Of a DNA stretch of 64,000 bases, positions 11,812-23,159 are shown in pieces. Origin of the DNA: Leptobrachium leishanense (taxonomy: Eukaryota > Chordata > Amphibia > Anura > Megophryidae); assembly GCA_009667805.1 (NCBI GenBank), contig CM019063.1, positions 196,458,954 through 196,522,953 of the forward strand, in the 5' to 3' direction. A model generated the notes under the pieces. That model saw only the letters and a list, made by a program, of their open reading frames with translations, ran no database searches and was not told the origin of the DNA. The translations under genes and the position numbers were made by a program. Numbering within the stretch: the first letter of the stretch is position 1; every line of letters begins with the position of its first letter.

Positions 11812-12839
11812 CAGCGGCATAGCGTGGGCTGTCAGCGCCCGGGGCAAGGCAAGAATTGTGTGCCCCCCCAACCTGTGGACACGGTAACACACCCTGATTC
11901 CATTCTACCAGTAGAATATTGACCCCGTTACCCCACAAGCACATGTATTGTATATTAACAAAATACTGATATAAAATATTAAACACACATGCCCCCCCAT
12001 GCTACACCACTGCTACCAGTCACCCTGTCCCATTATACCCTAGCATAGATCAACTCTCACACTATACCCAGTCACTCTCTCCCAGTACCTCTCAGTCACT
12101 CTCCCAGTACCCCCAGTCACTCTATCCCAGTACCCACACTTTCTCCCAGTACCCCAGTCACTCTCTCCCTCCCAATACCCCCTAGTCACTCTCTCCCAAA
12201 ACCCCCCAGTCACTCTCTCCCAGTACCCCAGTCACTCTCTCTCTCAACTATCTATCCAAGTACCTCCAGTCACACTCCCCCAGTATCCCCAGTCATTCTC
12301 TCCCTGAACCTCCAGTCACCCTCTCCCTGTACCCCCTCACTGTGTGTTGGTCACGCTGTTCTGGTGTCACACAGTGTCACCTAACTGTGTGGAGTTGCTT
12401 GGGGTGGAAGCTGTCCAGGCGGCTTAGTGGAGACCGGATTTTAAATGTGCTGCAGGGCAGGCACCTCCCTCCCTCCTTCCTGTACAGCAGCTGCAGGGCT
12501 GCCAGTGGTGTGGCCTGGCACAGGGCTTCAAGGGGGGCTGACAAGCGTGGTACAGGGTCAGTGTTCTGTCGGATAATGCTGCGCTGCTTCACGTGACTCA
12601 TGCGTTAAGGAGGAGTCAGGATCAGAATTTTCTGTCCTTGTCCTCCCTTCCGGACGCTGAGTGCTAAGTCACTGCCGGCACCGTAAAACTGGTGGCTGCT
12701 CGTGAAAGGCCTCTCACGGACACCTTGCTGATCCCTGCTGGAAAATATTAGTGGTTCAAATTTCTTTTGAAATTTTGCGCCCCTCAGAAAATTGCGCCCG
12801 GGGCGACCGCCCCCAAGGACCCCCCACGCTACGCCACTG
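11812..12839. mobile_element. hAT-like element, CAGTGGCGTAGCGTGG family, third nesting level
   Basis: Left end CAGCGGCATAGCGTGGG and right end complement CAGTGGCGTAGCGTGGGG form the TIRs; the 8-bp duplication CGTTACGG flanks it (11804-11811 and 12840-12847). Its subterminal DNA matches the element at 53821-55028 in opposite orientation (shared TGTCAGCGCCCGGGGC and CCCCAACCTGTGGACACG). No transposase. The interior is a different minisatellite from that of its relative. Confidence 0.85.
12005..12335. repeat. minisatellite AGTCACTCTCTCCCAGTACC, about 12 units
   Basis: Degenerate 20-28 bp units built on AGTCACTCTCTCCCAGTACC fill the centre of the hAT-like element 11812-12839. Confidence 0.8.
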
Positions 12840-13344
12840 CGTTACGGAGTCCTCCAGAGCAGCTGTCAGCGATGAGCGCTGGAGCTGCAGGTTCAAATCC
12901 AGCGGCTGCCGCGAAAAAAAAAAAGAAAGAAAGCTGCCTGATTAGGGTGTGTCCAGGCACATTCGGCACACCCCGGGCGCACGCCTATGACTGTGGCCTT
13001 TCCCTTGAATCTGTATTAGGTATATTGGTATTAGTCCGATGCTTAAGGACTTAATGAGTATTTGTCCATGTTACCTGCTTTGAATTAGGATACAATAATT
13101 GCCCTTCTGCACATGGTTTTTTAGATACGTCTGTCAATGTGGTTTTGTGTCTTGTGTTTTTTCTTTTTGTGTGCTTTGCTCCATTAATAAAGGTTGCGTT
13201 TGGCAGTAATATATATTATTATTGCAATTTTTTTGCATCATTACCCCCTGCCCTATTTTGAGGTGGAATAGGGCCTTTTCCCTGTCCACCTGATTTGTTG
13301 TGGTCTTTTTTCCCTTTGCAGGATGGTCATTGATGGTTGGATTC

Positions 13345-13668
13345 CCCCGGCGGACAGGCAGGCCTCTCTCAATCTTTTGACACCACCCAGCAGGCCCCTC
13401 AAAGTCTTTTGACCCTCCCAGCAAGCCCCTCACATTCTTCTCCCCCAAAGTCAGTCTATACCATTCTTTATAAGCCCCCACCCCAGGAGCTCCCTGACTT
13501 TCTTTCTAGAAGAAATTGAGGGACCTGCTGGGGTGGGGGCTAATAAAGAATGGGATAGGCTGACTCTGGGGGAGAAGATTGTGAGGGGCCTGCAGGAGGG
13601 GCCAAAAGACTTTGAGGGGCCTGCTGGGGGGGTCAAAAGATTGAGAGGGACCTGGGGGTGCAGCCCTG
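13345..13668. repeat. large inverted repeat (hairpin)
   Basis: Arms of about 155 bp (13352-13508 and 13512-13665) are imperfect complements around TTTCTAGAAGAAA, with matching words such as CCTGCTGGG/CCCAGCAGG. It belongs to the outer hAT-like element. Confidence 0.7.
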
Positions 13669-13669
13669 T

Positions 13670-13900
13670 GATACCCTCAAACACACCGCATATTACTGTA
13701 CAGCTCTGCGACTCTGCGATACCCTCAAACACACCGCATATTACTGTACAGCTCTGCGATACCCTCAAACACACCTCATATTACTGTACAGCTCTGTGAT
13801 ACCCTCAAACACACCGCATATTACTGTACAGCTCTGTGATACCCTCAAACACACCGCATATTACTGTACAGCTCTGTGATACCCTCAAACACACCACGTA
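13670..13900. repeat. 43-bp minisatellite related to the 60-bp unit
   Basis: Five to six units of GATACCCTCAAACACACCGC then ATATTACTGTACAGCTCTG. Read as complement it matches the AGAGCTC...CAGTAAT...GTGTATGAG order of the 60-bp unit at 7770-8330, with an internal deletion. Confidence 0.75.
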
Positions 13901-13901
13901 T

Positions 13902-14908
13902 TAGACATGTGCATTCGTTTTAGTACTAAAGCGATTTAGTCCGAATTTTGGGATAATTTAGTTTTAGTATGACTCAAGAGAAACGAAACTGCTCAGTACA
14001 AAAAACGAAAGAAACTAAAATAAAATGCACTACATTTTAGTTTCAGTCCTCTTTGTGATATTATATTGATGAGTGAAGGAGACCAGCAATGAAGAGCGCA
14101 ACATCGCAACATCCGAAGTTCTGCACCCTCCACATGCCAATGCAGGAAGATGTTCTATACAGAGAGGGACATTAATTCAGGAGGATGTTCTATATATTAT
14201 ACAGAGAGGGGTATTAATTAATGCAGGTGGATGTTGTATACATTATACAGAGAGGGGTATTAATTAATGCAGGAGGATGTTCTAAACATTATACAGAGAG
14301 GAGCCTTTTTTTTTTTAGCCCTTTAAATCCAGTGGCTGTGAGCGCTGAGATCGGCTGCTTGTTACATTATCTCTCAGTACAATGTATCAGGCTCAGCTGT
14401 TACAGTAACTGACTGCTGCTCATCACAGCGCTCAGAGTTTCAGTAAAACAAGAAAATAATATTGTTCTAACGTCTTATATATAAAAATATTATTTACTAG
14501 TTTTACTGAAACTCTGAGCGCTGTGATGAGCAGCAGTCAGTTACTGTAACAGCTTTGCCTGACACGGGGCAGTATTGCAATGTTGGTGCTAACTTAACCA
14601 GAGCTGTTGTAACTGAAAACCTCCATAGGCTATAATGGCTCTGGGAAGTTTACAACAGCTCTGGTTATGTTAGCACCAGCTATATAATATGGCCACATTG
14701 TGCTGAGAGTGAGAGATACTGTAACAAGCAGCGATCTTAGCCCTCTGAGGAGCCACTACAATAGTAATTGTATCCACTGGTTTTCGGATGAATGAAATTA
14801 GTTTTCATACTAAAGAACTGAAAACGAATTTCTTTAGCAACTAAATAAATTGCATTTTAGTACTAATGCATTAGTTCAAAACGAAATTTTGTGCTGTGCA
14901 CATGTCTA
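13902..14908. mobile_element. hAT-like element with TAGACATGTGCA termini
   Basis: Left TAGACATGTGCA and right TGCACATGTCTA are exact complements over 12 bp. The 8-bp duplication CCACGTAT is perfect (13894-13901 and 14909-14916). Interior holds three 52-bp tandem units (about 14140-14300, core TATACAGAGAGGGGTATTAA) and two hairpins (14396-14556 and 14585-14680). No coding sequence. A diverged relative lies at 15880-16353. Confidence 0.85.
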
Positions 14909-14982
14909 CCACGTATTACTGGGGCTGGTATGAAATTATTTCCAGGGCTGGTTTTTATCCCCAGTCCGGCCCTGAGCAGGGT

Positions 14983-15871
14983 ACAGGGAGAGGAAGGCGA
15001 ACTAGCATTAGAATACTATTGCTGATCATGATATAGAGTGCCTTAAGGCAGCATTCCCGAGCTTGGACTTCACAGTTCCAGGAAAACTAGTGGCTGTTGC
15101 TAGACTGCCTCTGCATTAAAGCAGCCTGTATGTACAAATGCGATAATAATTTAAAAAAACCTCAATAGATTTCAACTAACATTAGAAACATCCGAAACTA
15201 CTGTACACATAATGATTTAGAAATGTTGGAAATTCAGTGGAATACACATAGGAACTGAAAATCATGATTATATGTGTTCATTAAGAGAATAGAACTTAAA
15301 AGGTGGATGATGTACAAATACCTGTTAAAGCCAAATATATTAATAAAACATATAATACCTAATGAAAAATACACACAAACACAATACACTGGCATGCTTA
15401 ATCTACATTATTAGGGGGGACACTATAAAAATGCAAAAAGTAAAGTACATAAAACTAAATATTTATATGCTTAAATTAAACAGATTTTGAACTCCCATCA
15501 ATAGGAACTAGTTTTATTTCCTCTCCACATTTGAAGTATAAGCACAAAAATGCATTTTGCTTATTTTAGAAGAAACAAACCAATAATTTATCTAGTTTTC
15601 ATGCCTCTAGGTTCCAAGTGGTGTTAATTACATGTGTATTAAGTATCACACTCCTTCTGCTATGGGGTTCTTTCACACACTTCTTTGGTCATGTGCAAAC
15701 AGATAATTTCCCAACACCTGTCATGGTGAGCTTCAGTATCACAGGTACTGCCTCTGTGCATGAAATATATGCTCGGCTTTTGGCACTGAAGGGCCTTGTT
15801 CCTATAAACCCTGATTTTTCACAGGTAGAGCACAACTGAATACAGGTATAGGTATAGAATCAAGGATCTAG
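14983..15871. other. AT-rich intergenic sequence, nothing recognised
   Basis: No gene or repeat boundary was recognised. Confidence 0.45.
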
Positions 15872-15879
15872 GTAAAAAA

Positions 15880-16353
15880 TAGATATGTGCACTCTGTTTT
15901 GTCCAAATTGATTAAATATTGGCATTTCAGCAATTTGACCAAATACGAAAACATTTTATCAAGTTGGTCCAAATATTTTATACAAAATCTAAATCCTAAT
16001 ACAAACAGAACAAGTAAGCCTAAACCTAATAGTAACCCAACCCTAAGCCTAATTCTACTGCTAACACTAACTAACATTTGGGTTGTAGAGGGGTATATAG
16101 GGGAGTATAAAGGGAAGTAGGGTTGGAGGAGTTAAAGAGGGGGTATACGGGAGGTAGAGGTATAGAGGAATCTATAGAGGGGTTACAAGGGCTAAATATA
16201 CATGAGCCAGCAAATTTTCTAACTTTATTTTTGTATTTGTCGGAAATTTCGGATCGATCCAAATAGGCAAATTCTAAAAATTCTGAAATCCGAACATTTT
16301 GGATTCTGAAATTTGCCGAAACATACAAAACTTATGGGCAGTACACATGAATA
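15880..16353. mobile_element. short diverged hAT-like element (TAGACATGTGCA family)
   Basis: Left end TAGATATGTGCA and right end TACACATGAATA are degraded versions of the family termini at 13902-14908. Flanks GTAAAAAA and GTAATAAA match at 7 of 8. The interior has CCTAA-like and TATAGAGGGG words. Confidence 0.6.
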
Positions 16354-16889
16354 GTAATAAATAAATAAATTATAAGAGTTGTTATATCCTAGTTTTAATC
16401 CAAAAAGGAGCAGTAAGAGTCAGTAATGCAGGCAGCAGTTTGAGGGTAACAGTCCAGTCCCGAAACAATTTTAGATTTGAACTTTTTCATTAAAGTGTTT
16501 CCAGCATTAGGAACAAGTTGATGGAAAATAGTTCTACTACCAGAAGCAGAAACACAATTAAATCTTGGAATTAAGGTTTGTCATACATACTGGTGGACTT
16601 TTCTATCAGGTTCAATGAGGACACTCCAGAGGAACAAGAAGGGCAACACAGAGAACTGACGTTTTGGAGGCTGGCAGTTGGAGCTTCCGTAGATATGAAC
16701 AGCAGGTGAAAAAATAAACTGGAAGGCAAATGGTACACAGAACTTCTGATGTGGAGTCAAGGACACAAGCAGTGGTTAGGAATCCAGAGGACAACAAAGA
16801 CAATCCAAAGCCAAAGATACACAACCAAAATTTTATAAACAATGGACTAGATCCTAACATCACTGTTAATAGTACTAAAGAGGTTATTA
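16354..16889. other. intergenic, nothing recognised
   Basis: No supported gene or element. Confidence 0.4.
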
Positions 16890-17310
16890 AATAAGCGGCT
16901 AACTTGCCACCAAATTGCACCGACCGGTGAATTTCACCATATGGTTAAATTTTGTGGCAGTTCGTCTATTCCCTAAACTCTCATTTTGTCAAATACTGGC
17001 GAATTTACAGCTAAATGGTTAATCTATTCAGACAATGCTAAACTGCACCAAAGTGTCAGTGAAATGCCCTGGTCTTTGATAATTCAGTTCGACAGGTTTA
17101 AACAGGTGAATCCCATAGGATTTAATGTAAAAAAAAAAAAATTCATTTTTTTTCTATTCAACCATTTATTCTTTTCATTTTCAGCAGACCACCTTTTTGT
17201 TTATTTATTTTTTGGAACATGTTGATGTATTTTTCTGTATTTTTTTTTTCCTGTAACAGACCATTTTTTTTTTTTTTTACATGACCTTTTTTATTATTTA
17301 AACACATTTT
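16890..17310. mobile_element. left part of a CAGGGTTATTCAAAGAGA-family MITE, interrupted by a hAT-like insertion
   Basis: Words such as GAATTTCACC, CGACAGGTTTAA and GAATCCCATAGGATTTAATG are shared with 22020-22332 (complement), 36046-36540, 45622-46467 and 48785-49290. The outer terminus is missing. Sequence appears to resume at 20176 after the insertion. Confidence 0.45.
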
Positions 17311-17439
17311 CAGGGGCGGACTGACAACTCATGGGGCCCCCGGGCAATAGGATATCATGGGGCCCCTTCTAATACACCCACCCATAAGCCACACCCACAT
17401 TAAGCTCCGCCTGCATATTTGTGTTATGGAATATATTTC

Positions 17440-17965
17440 TCTACACCACAGCAATAAAACTCACAGTAATGAGCAGTGTGTATGACCATATCACAGAGGT
17501 CCACAGCAATAAAACCCATAGAAATGTGCAGTGTGTATGAGCATATCCTAGAGCTCCACAGCAATAAAACCCACAGTAATCTGCGGTTTGTATGAGCATA
17601 TCACAGAGCTCCACAGCAATAAAACCCACAGTAATCCGCGATGTGTATGAGCATATCACAGAGCTCCACAGCAATAAAACACACAGTAATGTGCGGTGTG
17701 TATGAGCGTATCACAGAGCTCCACAGCAATAAAACTCAGTAATGTGCAGTGTGTATGAGCGTATCACAGTATCCACAGCAATAGAACTCACAGTAATGTG
17801 CAGTGTGTATGAGCGTATCACAGAGCTCTACATCAATAAAACTCACAGAAATGTGCGGTGTGTATGAGCGTATCACAGAGCTCTACATCAATAAAACTCA
17901 CAGAAATGTGCGGTGTGTATGAGCATATCACAGAGCTCCACAGCTATAAAACTCACTCTCACTGT
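17440..17965. repeat. 60-bp minisatellite, about 9 units
   Basis: Direct repeats of TCACAGAGCTCCACAGCAAT plus AAAACTCACAGTAATGTGC and GGTGTGTATGAGC. Same unit as 7770-8330, in a different hAT-like element. Confidence 0.85.
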
Positions 17966-18126
17966 AAGGGCAGCAAGTATGAATGTACACAGGATCCACA
18001 GCAATACTCTAACGGAAAGGCAGTGAGTCTTTTCTTTTTCATGTCCAGTTCCCCAACTCCCTTTTCAGTCTATTTCACCCCACGTGTTTAATTTTATTTC
18101 ACTCCCCCTTTCAAGCGTTTATTTAT

Positions 18127-18290
18127 AATTTATTTTATTTATAAAGGATTTTACCAGGAAGGATACATTGAGATTTCTCTCATTTTCAAGTATGTCCTGG
18201 GTTCAAGAACATTGAAGTGTTACAGTTACAGAAATACAAAGTAATACAATGCAAGATATTAAAAAACAACACAAATATACAGATTAAGTG
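18127..18290 (-). repeat. SINE-related repeat, tail portion
   Basis: Contains TACCAGGAAGGATACATTGA and TGCAAGATATTAAAAAACA, shared with 49339-49505 and 60372-60545. Confidence 0.55.
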
Positions 18291-18484
18291 TTCCTCCCCT
18301 GTCTCTGATCGCCCACACCAAGGAGAGATATATGATACATGTCTGGTTATATCTATGGCTACAATCTGGTTAAACTGGTGTTAAGTTCCATCCTATTGAA
18401 ATAGCTTGCTATTGAGATCTGTGATCTAGATAATTTGGTAGCTCACAATAAGAAGCAATATATGACTTTTTTTGTTGTTTTTGA

Positions 18485-18605
18485 GATAGGATTTTACCAG
18501 GAAGGATACATAGAGATTTCTCTCGTTTTCATGTATGTCCTGGGTGGTGAGTATGTACCGTTAGGTGTCTTGCCCAAGGACACTTACTGGAGAGGTTGAC
18601 TATTT
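18485..18605 (-). repeat. partial tRNA-derived SINE
   Basis: Matches the 3' two-thirds of the SINE at 45277-45472 (GGATTTTACCAGGAAGGAT to CACTTACTGGAGAGGTTG); the tRNA-like head is missing. Confidence 0.6.
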
Positions 18606-18965
18606 ACCGGTCTTTTGTTATGTACCTACACTGTAGCCAATCCATTAATTAACCATAAAAATAAGAGATAGGTAGGGAAATGGTGTAAAAAAATTTGGTA
18701 AGAAAGGGTTATTTTGGTGTCCATTATTCATTGGGACTCCAGGGGAAATCTTTAGCCCCATGCCAGTTTTATTGCTTGAGCTGTAGTGCCTAGTTACAGG
18801 GACCTTTAGATGTGTAAAGGAGATCACTTATGTGTTTGCATTAAGCGTTCAGGGTAAAGGAGCACAGGTCACAGCAGGCTATGAGCCAGGCAGGCAGTTT
18901 CCAATTGATTTATTACTGCAGAGACCCGCATGATTAGGGGCTCCGGAGAAACATTTAACCCTTAA

Positions 18966-19589
18966 CCTCCCTGGCGGTCAAATTTTTTCAAAATTTTGTG
19001 TCTAAAAGCGTCTCAATTTTTTTTTAAAGGAAACGTGTTTTTGTACATAGTTAGCCTGTAATAATTAGGAATCACGCACTGAAATCCGTGAAATCAAGAG
19101 TCCTTACTGGTAAAAATCCTTTATAAATAAATTAATCAATTAATTTAAAAAAAATAGTAAATACACTGAGTCTGATAAAGTTTGAAACACGACATAATAA
19201 TTTATTATCCCAAATATAATTATCCAAAATAATGCAAATAAATGATGTACAATAAAATACAACAAAAAACACTGAAATCTGTCTGAGAACAAGGGTGAGA
19301 CGGTGTATGGTCTATTTCTTATCCTGTACTGCCACCTAGTGGCGGTTCATAAACTTTGCCATTTGTATTCAGTGAGTATTATGAATGAAATTTGCTGCGA
19401 GCCAGCCCCCCCTGCATCATGTGACTCGCAGGGAGCCATCCAGGAAGCAGCTCGCCGCGATTACACTGCAGGGACAGCGAGGGAGCCAGGAGGAGGTGAG
19501 TATGCATCCAGCCCGAGTGTGACTCGGGGTTACCATTCATGGTAGTGAAATTTAACCCCGAGTCACACTCGGGAATACCGGCAGGGAGG
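18966..19589. mobile_element. piggyBac-like MITE (TTAA target)
   Basis: Flanked by TTAA on both sides (18962-18965 and 19590-19593). Ends CCTCCCTGGCGGT and complement CCTCCCTGCCGGT match at 12 of 13. The TTAA duplication is diagnostic of the piggyBac superfamily. No transposase. Confidence 0.8.
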
Positions 19590-20183
19590 TTAATGACAGC
19601 TTTATTGTTGGAGATAAGAGATCTCATTTGTAGACACTGAATATTAAGTGTTGGCAAAAGCCTTTCAGTGTAAAACACCGCTCACAGTGAGCTATGATGA
19701 GCCGAGACAGAGGATTGTAATTGACTCCACACTATGTACCAAGAACGACATGCATCAATGGTGACTAATTGATACCCTCCTTCATACTGTGCCTGTAGTT
19801 CAATTCCCCTTAGGCAAACCTGGGTCCTGCTGGGAGCCACTGCTGCTGGTGCTTCCTCTCCTCCTTGGCTGCTGCACGTGCATCTCATGGAGCACTGGAC
19901 GGAAGTGACATTTTATGATCCCTTCCTTCCAGCGTTGCAGAGAGTACACGTGACAGCATGACTCCGGAGGAAGCAGGGTCTGGGCTGGACCTTGAAACAC
20001 TAGGCAGGGGATCATTTTGATCGACATCCGAGCCGAGTAAGGGGCTGGAAATCACAGATGATCATCGGTTACGGAGCTGAAGCTGGGAAACAGGCTGTGA
20101 CTGCCAAAACCGGGCCCATGTCACCCGCGGGCCCTCGGGCAGCGCCCGAGTGCCCGATGGGTCAATCCGCCCCTGCACATTTT

Positions 20184-21557
20184 CATGCATTTTTATTGGT
20201 TTAAAGACCTTTTAGAAATATATCAGAGTTCTGTTTTTTTTCTGCAGGTCAGCGGCGCTTGGTGGTCTATTCGGTGGCTCCACGTTTGAGCCACTTTGGG
20301 GGACCTTGCAGTGACCAGTGAATTCACAGCAGGTTCGGCGAACTGGAATCACCAAAGTGCATCGCATTGCGCCGAACGAGAAAGCACTGAAATTTCAATG
20401 AAATTTCAGTGCTTTCTGAAGAGCCCCTTAAATGTCAAAAGGCAAGCCTTATTCCACTGTGTCAGTAGCTGTATCAGTCACAATGCTTTACAGCCACTGA
20501 CCGATACTGGCAATGCCACTGGTATCTGCTCCATCGGTTCAACCCAGCAATAGCTCTGCATGTGCTTGCTTGAACGGGAACATGCAGGACCCGCGGAAAA
20601 GCACTGAGAACTATTTATCCCTGACTTCCACTGTTTACAGCCAGAAGGCGTGGCAGATCATATAGCCCTCTGCACAGTGGAATCTCTGTTAATTAACACA
20701 TTTTTAATCCCTTTAAGTGATTTTTCAAAAATAAACTCTCTTGACACCACTTTCTGAAAGTCATTTATTTTTTATAGTACTGGCTCAAGAGGGGCCAGTG
20801 GAGTTCAACGAGCTATGTTGGAATTATTATTATTATTATTCTCCTTATAAATGCTAAATAATTATTCAAAGTATAGGAGCCCTTTCTTTACACTAACCTG
20901 TTGCAACATTGGAGACACAAGCAGAGCTTACGGCTTGATTGTAAAATCATCGTCTATTAAGGTTCCTTAGGAGTGGATTGGCATTGATCATGTGAAAGGC
21001 AACACCTGGGATTCCTACAATTGCTCTAGAATATTAGTATTAACGGAACCCAGATAATTAATATAACTTAACATGTTACAAATTAACATTGCTGGAATCT
21101 CTGGCAGGACTAGTGACATAGCTTGTAAGAAGCATGCAACAGGAGACCTGAACACAGAAATTCAAATTCCGTCAGCACCAACTTGGGTACCATGCCACTT
21201 GAATTTCTTTAATCTCTTTGAGCTCAATTCCTGACAGCAGTTTAATGTTCATGTTTGTGTTGTATTTGCAGATTATAATGTGCTGACCCAGGGCTAGAGT
21301 AACTAAAGATTGTTGCTACCATTTGGCCCAAACACTATAATTAGTAAATATATATTGAGGATCCGATTGATTCACAATCTACAAACCATGTCTTAAATAA
21401 AATTATGATTACAATTCTAAGGACCCTAATTCCTAGTAAACACTAAGGGCTAAATTACGATCTTAACGCAAACGTTAACTCGTGTGCCGCCTCCCTAAGG
21501 GCAAAGCTACATTCCTGACGTTAACGGTCACTTGTGTGAGTATAAACGTTAGCTGCG
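20184..21557. other. intergenic; beginning continues the interrupted MITE
   Basis: 20176-20440 resembles the MITE family interior (CCGAACGAGAAAGCACTGAA with an inverted CTTTCAGT-type arm). The rest shows nothing recognisable. Confidence 0.35.
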
Positions 21558-21805
21558 GTGTCTACCGCATATTATTATTATTATTATTCTTTATTTATAA
21601 AGCGCCAGCATATTCCGCAGCGCTGTACAATAAGCACAGTATAGACAGGGTTACAATACATTGAACAACATTTGACAAACAGTACAGGAGGAGATGAGGG
21701 CCCTATTCCCGTAGGAACTCACAATCTGGGAGGGTTGGGGTTGGAAACAGGAGGAGAGGACTGTAAGGTGAGAGTGATTGATGATTGCGTCAGTGAGTTG
21801 GGTGG
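21558..21805. repeat. interspersed repeat, second copy of the 6.6-kb type
   Basis: Shares long runs with 6640-6880, e.g. CGCCAGCATATTCCGCAGCG and GAGATGAGGGCCCTATTCCC. Confidence 0.65.
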
Positions 21806-22019
21806 TTATTAAGTAACCTGTTAGCGTTTGTTACCTTGCACTTTTCAGCGCGAGGTTACTGTACTTTGTGCTCCCTATACTTAACATGGGGAGTGCAAAA
21901 TGTTAATCAGGGTTAGGATTACAAAGTCCTAACACTGATTACCGTCCGGCTCTGGTTAGCAGAAAGTTAACCACAGTCAGGACTTGGTGTTAACGGATTC
22001 CGCTTCTGCAGAACTGGAA

Positions 22020-22332
22020 TTTTTTTTTACTTTGAAACCTATGGGATTCATCTGATTAAACCTGTTGAATGAAACCACCGAAAATCAGGGGATTTCACTG
22101 ACATTTCATTGCTGTTTGGTGTTCTCTGTCAATCTCTGAATAGATTAACCATTACTTCTCTATGGGGAGTTCACTGCCGTCGAAGATCACCATATTTCGC
22201 TTGCAATTCGCCATTATTTGGCAGACTGCCAGCTTTTTGAATAGCCGAATGGCCACCTAATTGCACCGTAAGGGGATATTCACTGTTTGGTGCAATTCGG
22301 TGGCCAGTTTTGCTCTCTTTGAATAACCCTGT
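22020..22332 (-). mobile_element. CAGGGTTATTCAAAGAGA-family MITE end
   Basis: Ends in CTCTCTTTGAATAACCCTG at 22332; in complement it follows the same order as 16890-17140. The opposite end is not intact. Confidence 0.5.
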
Positions 22333-23100
22333 TTGTTTTTTCTTTTACATGGTCATATTTGGTATCATTGGAAAGGCCATGCTTTGGTCTTTCCAATGAT
22401 ACCTCGCATTTCCCTCTATCTTCTCTCTGGCTCATTCTTCTCCCAGCATGGCAGGAGGCAGGGGGACACTGGGGAGCAGATTTCCCTCTCTCTCCTTAGC
22501 AGATTTCGCTCCAGGGTTTATATTTACTGTGCCCTCCTCATCTGTGGGTTTTGCTGTTACAGCAATCAATAAATAAACACCCCCATATAAAGCCTGTGGT
22601 GAGCCGCGTGGGTTAGCATTGCTGTGAGTTAAGAGGATCTGTCTAGGCCCGGCACGTGGTGCGCAGCTGTAGATTCCTCGTTCCTTCTCAGCCGCCTCCT
22701 CCTTGTTACTGGTGTGTGTGTTCGGCGTGGGTGTATGGGGTCGACTGTATGCCAGGGTGACTATCCTTCTGCCCCCAATCCAGCCTTAGGTATGCTCCAC
22801 GCCATGCTTTCCTCCTGCCACCGATTACACTGTGTGACTGGTCCTCATGAATATACAGCACAGTGTCGATAGAAACAGAACTTCCCATTGACTGGCATGC
22901 TTCGGGAAGTGACGAGGGGTTCTAAATGCTTCCACGTGATGAGTCTTAGTAATGATGTCAGTGGTCGGAGCTAGGTCCGTAGACAACAAGATGTCAGCCC
23001 ACTTCTTGTAAAATTAACGGATCGGCTCCAGATAGGCGCCAAGATGGGGAACGGGCCCTGGCTTTTGCAGGCTCAAGGGGTAGCTGACTTGGGCCCCAAA
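22333..23100. other. intergenic, no gene recognised
   Basis: Contains a short inverted pair (GGTATCATTGGAAAGGCCAT / GGTCTTTCCAATGATACC at 22351-22403). Nothing else supported. Confidence 0.4.
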
Positions 23101-23151
23101 ACAATGACTGGGCCCGGGGCAGTTCCCCCTTTTGCTCCACGTTAAAGACGG
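23101..23151 (-). mobile_element. single terminus of a hAT-like element
   Basis: In complement it reads CAGGGCCGTCTTTAACGTGG, the style of a hAT terminus. A partner end and target duplication were not found in the window. Confidence 0.35.
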
Positions 23152-23159
23152 CCCTGAAA

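Larger units (their letters stand above)
6293..12989. mobile_element. second-level hAT-like element (6.7 kb) nested in the outer one
   Basis: Termini are CATAGGCGTGCGC and its exact complement GCGCACGCCTATG (13 of 13). Both flanks carry the 8-bp target duplication ACTGTGGC (6285-6292 and 12990-12997). No transposase. It holds an interspersed repeat, a 60-bp minisatellite, the 2.1-kb 44-bp satellite and a further hAT-like insertion at 11812-12839. Confidence 0.8.
5437..14974. mobile_element. outer hAT-like non-autonomous element (9.5 kb, nested)
   Basis: Ends are CAGAGTCGGACTGG on the left and the complement of CAGGGCCGGACTGG on the right (12 of 14 match), in CAGRG form typical of hAT elements. 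Both sides are flanked by the identical 8-bp word AGCAGGGT (5429-5436 and 14975-14982). Subterminal sequence is also inverted: 6212-6287 matches the complement of about 13200-13310 (CCCTATTCTACCTCAAAATAGG-like words on each side). No transposase is encoded. Most of the length is later insertions (6293-12989 and 13902-14908) plus minisatellites. Confidence 0.8.
17311..20175. mobile_element. hAT-like composite element (2.9 kb)
   Basis: Left CAGGGGCGGACTGACAACTC and right complement CAGGGGCGGATTGACCCATC form the TIRs, and the 8-bp word CACATTTT flanks both sides (17303-17310 and 20176-20183). It carries the 60-bp minisatellite (17440-17965), two SINE fragments and a piggyBac-like element (18966-19589). 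No transposase seen. Confidence 0.85.

Noticed and set aside
12850..12910. Possible tRNA gene (CAGGTTCAAATCCAGC, B-box-like)
   Set aside because: T-arm has a mismatch, no matching acceptor 5' strand or A box at the right distance; at best a SINE relic.
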